Assembly (NCBI RefSeq): GCF_022581195.2
Contig: NC_061470.1
Location: forward strand, 868,001 to 932,000
Source: Helicoverpa zea
Lineage: Eukaryota; Arthropoda; Insecta; Lepidoptera; Noctuidae
Reading direction: 5' to 3'
Length of the DNA: 64,000 bases
In this document: one piece after another, positions 21,832-31,119 of the stretch
Layout of the letters: each line of letters begins with the position of its first letter
How positions within the stretch are numbered: the first letter of the stretch is position 1
Notes under the pieces: model-generated
Databases searched by the model: none
Told to the model about the DNA's origin: nothing
The model's input: the letters and a program-made list of their open reading frames with translations, nothing else
Program-made: the position numbers and the translations under genes

Positions 21832-22680
21832 AATCGAAAAAAATCGAATGAAAATCTATCCAGCAACCCGTCTTCCCAGAGACAGTGGGATGAGCCGCTC
21901 TGCAGAGTAACCCGGAATAATTTAATAGAAACGGCAATTACTCCTGCTGAGCGAGCGCGCCTACTGGCTGTGGGTAGATGGGAGTCGGGACTTTGGCTAC
22001 AGGCACTACCGTCGTCAAACATTGGCACCATGTTTGACGACACAACTTTCCGCCTCGCTACCTGTTTACGTGTAGGAGCACCGTGCTGCTCCCCTCATCG
22101 CTGCCACTGTGGTGAGGCTGTCACCAGCCTCGGACACCACGGCCTGTCGTGCAGCCGTAGTGCGGGCCGTATTGCGCGGCACGCAAATATCAACGACATT
22201 ATACGTCGGGCTCTTGTTGCCGTCGGGGTGCCAGCTGTACTGGAACCAAATGGCCTGGCACGCAACGACGGTAAGAGACCAGACGGCATGTCTTTATTCC
22301 CTTGGAAGATGGGTAGGCCTTTAGTATGGGACGCAACCTGCGTCGATACTCTTGCGCCATCCCATCTTCCAAGTTCTGCGTGCTGTGCTGCTGCTGCCGT
22401 TGCGGCCGCGGAGAACCTCAAGCGGCGGAAATATAGTGGCCTTGTCGGCAACTATATTTTCGAACCGTTTGGGGTTGAAACCCTCGGGTCGTGGGGTCCG
22501 AATGCGCACACCCTATTTAAAGACCTGTCTAGGCGGTTGGTTGACGCTTCTCGTGACCAAAAGGCTGGCTATTACCTCGGACAAAGGATCAGCATGGCCA
22601 TCCAACGAGGTAATGCTGCCAGCCTCTTGGGTACGCTCCCAGTTGACAGCGATGGGGATGAATTTTTTGACGCCTTTTAG
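21832..22680 (+). CDS. Retroelement-type C-terminal ORF: zinc knuckle plus endonuclease-like domain (5'-truncated)
   Basis: The frame is open from 21832, just after tandem stops, to TAG at 22678-22680 and encodes 282 residues. No ATG opens it, so it is the 3' part of a longer coding region. A C-x1-C-x8-H-x4-C zinc knuckle (CHCGEAVTSLGHHGLSC) lies around residues 84-100. It is followed by KRPDG and, 15 residues on, WDATCVDTLAPSHL, the spacing of a PD-(D/E)XK-like site as in restriction-like endonucleases of R2-type non-LTR retrotransposons. The end is rich in GQRISMAIQRGNAASLLGTLP-like sequence. I recall many similar uncharacterised proteins from invertebrates, but cannot name the element family. 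Base composition is much GC-richer than the surroundings, consistent with insertion. No reverse-transcriptase motif is found upstream. Confidence 0.65.
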   Translation, partial: NRKKSNENLSSNPSSQRQWDEPLCRVTRNNLIETAITPAERARLLAVGRWESGLWLQALPSSNIGTMFDDTTFRLATCLRVGAPCCSPHRCHCGEAVTSLGHHGLSCSRSAGRIARHANINDIIRRALVAVGVPAVLEPNGLARNDGKRPDGMSLFPWKMGRPLVWDATCVDTLAPSHLPSSACCAAAAVAAAENLKRRKYSGLVGNYIFEPFGVETLGSWGPNAHTLFKDLSRRLVDASRDQKAGYYLGQRISMAIQRGNAASLLGTLPVDSDGDEFFDAF

Positions 22681-22689
22681 ATATAGTGT

Positions 22690-24140
22690 ATATATATATT
22701 TATTTTTTTTTTTATTGTTCTACTAGGAAAGTTTTTTTTGTGTTGTAAATATCTATGTATATAACTTTGTAACTAATAAAAAACTAAAGACTTTTCCAAC
22801 TATCGGGCCAACTGTCGGTCGACAATTTAGTCTGCAGTATGCGGATACTTCGTCCTGTGAGAATGAATTCCAATCTCTGGTGGTTTGATGGTTAAATTAT
22901 TTCGAGTGTTTTATTTTAGGCTTCGGTTGAAAGGCTCTCGATTTGTTTTGGTGCTGACTCATTTTTTCTGCATCGAATTGTTTACATTTTTCGTCTGTTT
23001 TGTATGTCATTAAATTAGTGGTGTGGTGAAGGAATTTCGTTTTTTGCTATTACGTTAGGATAAAACTGAACAAGAATATTCGCAAGCTGTTAAACAGTAT
23101 AGACTTTTTTCGGTAATAATGTGTCATAGGAAACTGTTATAGGAAAATAATGCGAATTCTCTTAGGTTTAGATAGCACAATTATCCAGAAAATACAGCCT
23201 TTTATTTATCTGGCTGGGCGATGTAGTACTTACCCACAGGACACGGGACCTAGTTTTAAATAAAAACCTTTTACTTCATCTGGAAACATGAATTCTCTTC
23301 ACGGTTCCAATAAAACCGAGTAAACCTAAACAAATAAGCATTCTATCCCACAGGTAATAAAGATCAAAATTGCGATAAATAGATTCACCCTATATCAGTT
23401 TAACTAATGTATTGTCACATTAATTGTACGAGTTAGTGAGCCGGGGATTTCATTAATTGTTTCCGCGTTCCGTTTTACGTGAATTAGTTATATATCCTTT
23501 CCTACTGGGCTTTCGTTTGTTGTGAATTGTTTTGTTTATTGATGTAATGGTATAAAAGAGGAGTGTCAATGGGTTTTGATTGATTCGTGTAGTGGTCTGT
23601 CAGTAACATAACTTTTCAGTAGTTTTTTTAGTTTCTTATGCTGAATCTTATATGAAGAGATCGTGGTTAAGTTACAAACGCAAATAAACCAATTAGTTAT
23701 TGGGTTAATAAACGTTCGGCGCCGTGGATTGGTTTGAGGATGGGTCACCGTGTCCATTTATCATGACAAGTGCCCCCATGATTTGCAAGGTGCTTGCCTG
23801 TATTAAAATAGGCAAAAACTGTTATGCCTTTAAGAAATATAAAAGAGAAAGTACTTAGATCCATTTTGACCTTTTTATAAAAACTACACAAAAATATAAT
23901 ATCTACACATAGTGTGTAGTAGTAAAATGTCGTAAAATGCTCAAGACATAAAAACATCGGAGAGGGTTATATTTTGTTCGCAGAGTGGACGAGAGTGGGG
24001 TAGGCACAATTTATGAGTCGCTCGAGGGTTCACTAGCACGTGTAACGTAAACAGAAATGTTATTAAAGACGGAGTCTAACCTTGTTTTAAATGTAAGGTT
24101 TTGGGACAGAATCGTGGCATGATACGAACCAGAAATTATT
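22690..24140. other. Gene-free stretch
   Basis: Immediately after the retroelement frame comes an AT-rich 3' trailer (to about 22.80 kb, with AATAAAA at about 22776). After that I see no gene and no repeat I can name. Small minus-strand frames at 23566-23957 are not supported. Confidence 0.35.
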
Positions 24141-24144
24141 ATAG

Positions 24145-24789
24145 AAAGGCGAACGGCAGGCTTGTATGGGACTTTCGTACCGCTAATAAAATTTCGTGTT
24201 TTGGGATATTTTTTGTTTTAATTGGTGGGTAATATGATAGACAAGCCCTTTGTAAATTCTTAGATTTTTAGAACTTGGGAAATAAAAGTTATAGTCAATT
24301 TTGTTTTTAAGGTTATGTACTCCAGTGTACCCATGTAGGTTGTTTTAGCTAGGTACATAAACGTTGTTATGGTAATAAAATTCATGTTCTACCTAGCTTG
24401 TCTCCTTTTTGTCTCTTAATCAACAGCAAAGAACTGAACAGAGACTCTGAAAGATTTTCGTTACCTGTCAATAAAATAATTGCCAGTACAAAAAAAAAAA
24501 CATTGATGGTGAAAATAATTTATATAATTAAATTATTAATATATTATGCAATAATTGTTCATTTTAAGGTATAATATGTAATTAATTAATTATATTTACT
24601 GTTATTTCTATTTTTAAATAATTATTTATCATTTAGTTACGTTAAGTTTAAGATTATTTTTAATTGGTATAATTAATTAATCTGGAGTTCTAAAAATACT
24701 ACACAAACATGAAAATGAATGGCTTATTTGCCAAAATATGCATGAACAACAAAAAAAAATATGCGGTACGAAATCTGCCGTTCGCCTTT
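24145..24789. mobile_element. Inverted-repeat element, about 645 bp, AT-rich interior
   Basis: AAAGGCGAACGGCAG at 24145-24159 is the exact reverse complement of 24775-24789. Subterminal TTCGTACCGC and GCGGTACGAA are also inverted. The interior is extremely AT-rich and non-coding, the architecture of a MITE. Confidence 0.75.
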
Positions 24790-24815
24790 AAACAATTAAA
24801 GGATGAAATTATATG

Positions 24816-24886
24816 AAAGGCTGTAATTTGATGAAAACTTACTTGTGTTCAACAAGTAGGTAAGTTTTCATCAAATTACAGCCTTT
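24816..24886. repeat. Perfect 27-bp hairpin
   Basis: AAAGGCTGTAATTTGATGAA... at 24816-24842 is exactly complementary to 24860-24886. The 17-nt spacer can extend the stem further (ACTTG/CAAGT). It lies 27 bp beyond the 24145-24789 element. It could be a minimal fold-back element or a structured transcript. Nothing else supports an RNA gene. Confidence 0.75.
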
Positions 24887-24889
24887 GCT

Positions 24890-26600
24890 TAAAAATGAGT
24901 ATTTTGAACAAGAAGTGAGTATTTTCTAAAGAAACACCATATACACAAAATAAAAGTGTGTCTAAGAAATCTACATAAGAAAATTGCTGCTAAAAATCAT
25001 CAAGAATCACTAGTTATTTTAAAATTAAACTAACTTTTAAATCTGTAATTCTCTTCAGTAAAAATACTACTTACAAGAACTGCTGTCTCCTAAGACAGTT
25101 TATTTTTAAAGTAAAGTTAACGTTGTCAGCTGGATGATAATCTTAGTATCCATTTTAAATACTGAGACGATGTAAAAGAAAAACATTTTCTTATTTACTT
25201 CAACCATCTAAGATGGTATTTTAATTAATTTTGCTTTGATACCTATCTTCTTGGAGAGGTAAATTATTTTTATGTTTATACCTAGACTTGTTATAAGTAT
25301 AGCTGTGCCCCACGGTTTCATCTATCTTTGTGGTACCTGGCGTAACGTGACTTATCATTTAACTAGTTTCTATCATTGGTTTCACCCGTGGGAATTACAT
25401 GACGCATCAATTACAATCAATTACATATAGTCTATGTAGTCTATAGTTATTTAATGGGCTATTTAAATTTAAATATTTTTATTGGACCAGCAGTTCCTGT
25501 GATAAATGCGAAGAAAATGGCTTTGCTCCATAAAAAATAAACAACTATGTCTAACTCTTTTAACCTAAATTGATACAGAACTTTTTAAACTGTAAAAAAC
25601 AGTTCACGATCCAGTCCTTCTCCCAAATTGAAAAACACCTGAACACCGAACCACTAGAACTAATTGTTGATAACTAAATGTGACGCGAGCTCACAATATA
25701 GCTGGGAATAGCGCGACATATCGATTGTTAGCGCGGCTCGCTGTGACGCGGCCCCAATCTGTAGCGACGCTACGCTGAATTATTTAGCTGTGAGTGGAAT
25801 GATGGCACTTTTGGTTTTTTGACTTTTTTTTTAATTTAGGGTTGAGTGAGTGTTTTTGGTTGAGATACTGGATTAGTTTGCAGTAGATAAGTTATTTGTT
25901 TTTTGTAGAAATAATCATCTGTCCAGCATCTTCTCAACTACATTGAGGTCGGCTTCATTTTCGGAGGCTGTGGAGTACTGGAGGTATACTCAGCTACATT
26001 CGGTAAGACTCGAAGCCGATTCTAACACAGGAAAAGGCATAATGGTAAAATGCGAATATGGGTCGCATAGCTAGAATACGCACGCTAGAATTTAAAAAGA
26101 TAACTTCAATTCAATATAAAACGTAGAACTGAACACACTTTACATGCTTACTTTAGGCATACAATAAAATTATGCATTCACTCTCAGAGAATTTTATTTC
26201 TTTCAATGGAAAAAATTAAAATCAATTCGCCGTGATCATCATACATACATCTCCAACATCTTGTAAGATTTTATAAAGAAGTTATGAACTAAATAAAATT
26301 TATTTCAGCGGCGTGCAAGCTGAAATCAGTTCAAATCTCCGGCGAATAAAGTTTCTTACACATTCTAGAAATATCATCGTGTAGTGAGAAAATTGCCCTG
26401 TTTGTATAATGTCGGACTATAAATATTTAACTTGAAGTTTATTAACATTAATGTCAATTAAGCTAAAATCGGTAAGTATACAGCTGTTTTTTTTAATCAA
26501 AATTTTCATTCTCATACCTTTAAAATCTGGACAATTGGTCATCTTTAGCGATAATAGCAATCACTTTAGTCAGACTACTACATCACTTATCATCATCTCC
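24890..26600. other. Gene-free stretch with repeat scraps
   Basis: A Helitron-like fragment runs on the minus strand at about 25290-25400 (CCACGGTTTCATCTA, GGTTTCACCCGTGGGAAT). A unique GC-richer block lies at 25690-25780 (GCGCGACATATCGATTG, GCTGTGACGCGGCCCC). Two SINE A tails face each other at 25919-26040: GAGGTCGGCTTC on one side and AGACTCGAAGCCGATTCTAAC on the other. Confidence 0.4.
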
Positions 26601-26602
26601 CG

Positions 26603-26765
26603 AGCCTTTTCCCAACTAAATAATGTTGGGGTCGGCTTCCAGTCTAACCAGATGCACCTGAGTACCAACAAGGAGCGACTGTCTGTCTGACCAGCTCAAC
26701 TCAGTTACCCGGGCAACCCAATAGCCCTTGGTTAGACTGTTTGTCAGACTTACTAGTTTCTGAAT
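26603..26765 (-). mobile_element. SINE A, headless copy
   Basis: Plus strand reads GAGCCTTTTCCCAACTAAATA, TGTTGGGGTCGGCTTCCAGTC and CAGTTACCCGGGCAACCCAA before it decays. Element on the minus strand, head missing. Confidence 0.85.
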
Positions 26766-26769
26766 TTTA

Positions 26770-27715
26770 CGTCACATATATTATCGTAAATATTTGAAAG
26801 CACTGTCATGGCGACTTTCATAAAATCCAGCAACAAAATTGTTTCTCAATTACAATCAGGAAAGTTTATTTTTTAATAAAATTCACAGATGCTGGAACGG
26901 GCATTAATATTTTCAGCCTGACCTAGTTTCTACTTGTAGCAAAGTATTTTCATATACAACCTTTTTGTAGATAATATTTTTTTGTACGTCCGCTTGGTTA
27001 AAAGTCGATTTAATTTCGGATCGTGTAGCAGGACACAAAAAATAATATCAAGAATGCACCTAGGTACGTAATCATTAAGAAGTGAGTAGGTATGTGAATT
27101 GCATAATTTCTTTGACACTTACTTCTATTATATAACACACAAGACTTCTCTCAAAATAGAGTTTAATTTTTACGACATAAAAACTATTATCTGATAATTA
27201 TTTTCACTCAAGTCCAAAGTTTCTGTTATCAAGAAAAGTATACCTAACAGACACAGAGTAAGTTGGACACAGATGCGACAAAAAACATTTGCAGCAGTGA
27301 CATTCTAAAACAACTTGAGACAAATAAATGGGAGTTTCGTTATTACTTCTAAAATATCTTAGAGAAATAAAATAATAACCAATTCTTTGGAAAACAAACA
27401 CAAGTTTAAAGTGAAAACTGGTGTAATTTATATCCAGCCCCAGTTGGGGTTGAATGGCATGATATATCGTCCTCTAGGCAACGTGCCAAGACCCCGTGTG
27501 ATCATTAGCCAGCTGAACGGTAGGAGTTTGCACAAAACCTTCACTTATGGAGGGCCACTAATCATCTTAAATTGGGCTGCACAAAACCTAGTTTGGAAAT
27601 GCAAATTGTTGCAGTAAGTGTGGTTACTGACTGCAGTTCTGAATTTTGTAAAGATTTATTCGCATTAGTCCTTCTAGTCTCGAGGTAGACAAAAAATAAA
27701 CTGCCATATTTTTAA
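26770..27715. other. Gene-free stretch
   Basis: No gene is recognised. The 76-residue plus frame at 27387-27617 has no visible domain and I leave it uncalled. No dispersed-repeat landmark is seen. Confidence 0.3.
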
Positions 27716-27850
27716 GTAGTCGTTTTCCTACGGTTTCATCCGCGTCCCGTGGAAACCACTGCCTGGTACGGGATAAAACATAGCTTATGTTATTCGAGAT
27801 GAGTGTCACTTTAAAACAGTTAATTATTTTTTCAAATTGATTTAGTAGTT
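27716..27850 (-). mobile_element. Helitron-like (Lep1-type) fragment
   Basis: Plus strand shows TACGGTTTCATCCGCGTCCCGTGGAAACC, GGGATAAAACATAGCTTATGT and TTCAAATTGATTTAGTAGTTT, the reverse of the Lep1-type interior. Confidence 0.45.
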
Positions 27851-27852
27851 TA

Positions 27853-28372
27853 AATAAAACTACTTTTACGGATTTTATCGCGTTATATTAATATTATTTA
27901 ATCCCGACGTTTCGGATCCTTTACAGCATCCATGATCACGAGCAGACTAAGGTGTTGGTCGTCTTGATATATTAGTTACAAACAGCTACCCTACATTTTG
28001 TTGATTATTATTGACAATCCGATTCACGCAAAACGAGCTCACTGTATTCTTAGGTCGAGCAGTTGTAGGCTTGGATTTTGATTTAATAGTTTCTATGATG
28101 GGATTCCAAGCAGGTGGTATGCACCAGCCATCATCTCTATTGAAATTTGGATGTTTTTTAATTTCAATAGCCTCGCGAATCATCCTAGGTAGGAATCGGT
28201 TTTCTCTTGCAAGGACTTGTGGTTTATCAAATCTGATGTAATGCTGGGCCTTGTCTAGTGTGTGTTCACAAACTGCTGACTGTCTGGAACGGCGGTGTTT
28301 GACATCGGCGATAATATTAGAATAATATTAATATAACGCGATAAAATCCGTAAAAGTAGTTTTATTTAAATG
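27853..28372 (-). mobile_element. Penelope-like element, 5'-truncated, with inverted terminal sequences
   Basis: The left end (27855-27926) and right end (28320-28368) carry the same ATAACGCGATAAAATCCGTAAAAGTAG sequence in opposite orientation. This is typical of Penelope-like elements, where a terminal repeat is often inverted at the truncated end. Between them lies the end of a GIY-YIG-type coding region. The left end includes the hammerhead-like core GACGTTTC (27906-27913 on the plus strand). Confidence 0.75.
27986..28318 (-). pseudogene. Penelope-like polymerase, C-terminal GIY-YIG endonuclease remnant
   Basis: An uninterrupted minus-strand frame of about 110 codons ends at a stop at 27986-27988. 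It begins within ADVKHRRSRQSAVCEH, continues DKAQHYIRFDKPQVLAREN and then RFLPRMIREAIEIKKHPNFN. The conserved Arg, EH and downstream E-x-R-x3-EA-x-EI pattern matches the C-terminal half of the endonuclease domain in Penelope-like retroelements. The reverse transcriptase and the GIY-YIG motif itself are absent, so the copy is dead. It shares terminal repeats with the solo copy at 19.54-19.75 kb. Confidence 0.75.
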
Positions 28373-28734
28373 TCTAATATTCGCGTAAGTGTCAGAAATC
28401 AATATGTTGATTTAGTAGTTTCGGAGTTTTAAGGTCCAAACAAGTAAACAAAAAAATGTTTCCTCTTCACCTTAAATAGTATAGATTAATAAAATAATAC
28501 GTGGCTACTATGCTACGAATAAATTCAAGTTACCAATAACCTAGTATTCTACAAACCACAGAACACGTCCCACCTTCAAATATAGACACAGTGACTTCAA
28601 CACAAGAATATTTTCAAATTCAACGGACGCCGCGCGTCGCCTGAATGCGAATCAAATATGGCGCTCATCTAATATTTGGACATGAAAACATAGCCCGTTC
28701 TGTCTAGTTATCTACAGAATATAAGTTAGTTTCT

Positions 28735-28993
28735 AGGGTTCCGTACCCAAAGGGTACCTAAAACGGGACCCTATTGTTTTCGCTCCTCTGTCCGTCCGTG
28801 CGTCTGTCACCAGGCTGTATCTCAGGTTGAAATTTTCACAGATGATGTATTTCTGTTGCCGCTATAACAACAAATACTGAAAACTAGAATAAAATAAATA
28901 TTTTGGGGGGCTCCCATACAACAAACGTGATTTTAATTAATGGTACGGAACCCTTAGTGCGCGAGTCCGACTTGCACCTGGCCGGTTTTTTAT
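28735..28993 (+). repeat. Dispersed repeat, family E copy 1
   Basis: Starts AGGGTTCCGTACCC, includes GTCC-type microsatellite, CAGGCTGTATCTCA, GGGGGGCTCCCATACAACAAA, TTAATGGTACGGAACCC and ends CCGGTTTTTTAT. The reverse copy is at 46.24-46.53 kb. GGGTTCCGTACC and GGTACGGAACCC inside it are inverted copies. Transposon class unknown. Confidence 0.7.
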
Positions 28994-29084
28994 TCATACA
29001 GAGTGATTTACAAGTTTATAAAGAAAATATATATAAGTTTGTTGGTTAGTGCAGTTTTCATCAATAGAATTAAGTAGTTTTAGT

Positions 29085-29125
29085 GTATACCTAAATATCC
29101 GTGCAAAGTCGGGGCGCGTCGCTAG
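29085..29125 (+). mobile_element. Helitron-type 3' terminus
   Basis: CCGTGCAAAGTCGGGGCGCG then TCGCTAG, followed by T, closely parallels 16725-16766. No body is recognised upstream. Confidence 0.4.
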
Positions 29126-29762
29126 TATTATAAAATGAAAGGTATAGTGCACTTTGAATTCAACAGGCGAAAGGGAAGCTGTGAATTTGAATTTTAAATG
29201 CCATCTCTATATTTGCTGAGATTTTCAGTTTGTTTTTACTGTAAAACGCGAACTTTGAACTGGCTTTTGTTTTTATATTTCGAGTTTTCTTTGTTAACAG
29301 TTCAGTGGAAGAAGTTAGTGATATCTGTTGTTGAATTCAAAATCTTAATATGTTTTTATTTTAATTATGTTTCCTGCTAACTTACAAGTCAAGATTGATA
29401 TGTCCGAGTCAACCTTTTTTATCCTGGTGCAGAAACTAATTGCCTCGGGACGCTGGTAAAACCACTAGAAGCTAGTTTTTCAATATGAATTTGACAAATA
29501 AGGTATCATAGGATATAATAATGTAAGTAACCTTTGGAAGGAAAATGGTCAATTTTCAAAAACAATTTCAATTTCAAAACATTCCAACTACTAAAATATT
29601 GAACATTTTCAACTAAAATCTATAAAACCAAGGTAGTAAAGGATATTTTTACCAGCACTGGTTGGTAACAGTAGATCGATAGGCGACACATTTGTCTTTG
29701 CAAATGGCGCCCAAACTACCGCGATGCTTCTAAAAAGATACTGACACGTTAAACTAATAACC

Positions 29763-29904
29763 GTCTTACCACAAAAACTTTTAAACTTGAGTTTAGCACT
29801 TGTCTAAAAAATTGACAGATTATGACGTTGAAATAAGGTCCATTTTGCAGCCACACTTTTTTTAGACAAGTGTTTGACACATGTTTAAGTTTTTGTAGTA
29901 AGAC
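29763..29904. mobile_element. Short inverted-repeat element, 142 bp
   Basis: GTCTTACCACAAAAACTT at the left pairs with AAGTTTTTGTAGTAAGAC at the right, and the inner segments CACTTGTCTAAAAAA / TTTTTTTAGACAAGTG pair as well. Half of the same element is at 11349-11434. It abuts the RTE fragment that follows. Confidence 0.75.
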
Positions 29905-29926
29905 CATACGTACGGACCATACGTAG

Positions 29927-30407
29927 ACGCTGCAGGACCTACAACAGATGCTGAACGACCTGGCTGAATCTTCTCTACGCATCGGCCTACGGATGAACTT
30001 GGACAAAACCAAGGTCATGTTCAATGAACATGTTCTACCGGAACCGATTGCGATACACGGCACCGTTCTCGAAGTTGTTCGGAAATATGTATACCTCGGG
30101 CAGACATTGCAGTTAGGTAGAAACAACTTTGAGGACGAGGTGAATAGGAGAATTCAGTTGGGTTGGGCTGCATTTGGGAAGCTACGTCGAGTCCTAACAT
30201 CGTCGATCCCACAGTGCCTAAAGACAAAAGTCTTCAATCAGTGCGTCCTACCTGTCATGACTTACGGAGCCGATACGTGGACACTGACGGTACGGCTGGT
30301 CTACAAGTTTAAAGTCGCTCAGCGGGCTATGGAAAGAGCTATGCTTGGCATTTCTCTGAGGGATCACATTAAGAAATGAGGTAATCCGTCCGTATATGTT
30401 TTAGATA
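29927..30407 (+). pseudogene. RTE-type LINE, reverse transcriptase C-terminal fragment
   Basis: The frame opens just after a TAG at 29924 and runs TLQDLQQMLNDLAESS, then LDKTKVMFNE and YVYLGQTLQ, the thumb-side motifs of RTE-type reverse transcriptases. It continues through QCVLPVMTYGADTWTLT and AMERAMLGISLRDHI and stops at 30377-30379. Reading one base over continues KNEVIR before a second stop, so a one-base insertion in AAGAAATG broke the frame. The catalytic core and endonuclease are missing. It points toward the minus-strand RTE fragment at 30.5 kb. Confidence 0.75.
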
Positions 30408-30511
30408 GACTGTGCTGGCTTTGTACATATCCTTAGATATTTCGGACTTTGAGGACGTATGTATGTACGTCTATTAGCTTACTTTGGGTTAGCCGACTAA
30501 AGGAATAAGGC

Positions 30512-31020
30512 TTCTTAGATATATTTTTTTTTTCCTTAGCCCTTATTGTCCCACTGCTGGGCAAAGGCCTCCCCGTTTTGTCTCCACACCTCTCGATCCT
30601 TAGAGTGCTCCCACCAGTCAGGGTTGTAGGCGTCCAGATCGTCACGCCACCTCTTCCGGGGCCTACCACGTCTGCGGTGGCCATCCTGTGGTATCCACTG
30701 AGCAACAACATTGGCCCACCTGTCTGGATGCATTCGGCTGACGTGCCCAGCCCAGTCCCATTTTAATTTTGCTGTTTTTTGGCCCACATCGAAGATTCCT
30801 GTTTTGGAGAGTATGACGGTATTGCGTACTCGGTCCATCCGCTTGATACCTAAAATACTACGCTCCATTGCTCTTTGGCAAACCTTGAGCTTGGACTTCT
30901 GACACTCTGTGAGAGACCAGGTTTGCGCACCGTAGGTTAGGACGGGCAAGATACACATGTCGACTAATATTTTTTTTTTTTTTTTTTAAGAATTAGTCGA
31001 CATGTTTATTCTTAGATATT
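30512..31020 (-). mobile_element. RTE-type LINE insertion with 11-bp target-site duplication and inverted 5' tip
   Basis: TTCTTAGATAT occurs at 30512-30522 and 31010-31020, bounding the insertion 30523-31009. On the minus strand it reads a short segment containing ACATGTCGACTAAT, about 20 A residues, then ATTAGTCGACATGT leading into the coding fragment, and ends in an A-run at 30523-30532. The 14-nt inverted pair around an A-run at the 5' end is unusual. Confidence 0.7.
30536..30966 (-). pseudogene. RTE-type LINE, C-terminal end of ORF
   Basis: The minus-strand frame begins LVDMCILPVLTYGAQTW, continues through KVCQRAMERSILGIKRMD, the WAGHVSRM region and RRRGRPRKRWRDDLD, and ends FAQQWDNKG with a TAA at 30538-30536. 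This is the last 140-odd residues of an RTE-clade polyprotein. No stop or frameshift is seen in the kept part, so it is young but 5'-truncated. Its 3' coding end, GGAGGCCTTTGCCCAGCAGTGGG, is shared with SINE B. Confidence 0.8.
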
Positions 31021-31038
31021 ATTCTTTTATTTATTGCA

Positions 31039-31115
31039 TTTACTAGCTTCTACCAGTGGTTTCACCCACTTCTCGTGCATCTAAACAAAAGTAGACTATA
31101 TATAGGTCCTTCTGG
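31039..31115 (-). mobile_element. Helitron-like (Lep1-type) terminal scrap
   Basis: TTACTAGCTTCTACCAGTGG and TTTCACCCACTTCTCG are the reverse of the CTAG-ending terminus. Only about 75 bp are recognisable. Confidence 0.35.
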
Positions 31116-31119
31116 TAAA

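Noticed and set aside
22095..22726. Frames of 62-124 residues overlapping the retroelement ORF
   Set aside because: Shadows of the 21832-22680 frame, which carries the zinc knuckle and the other recognisable motifs.
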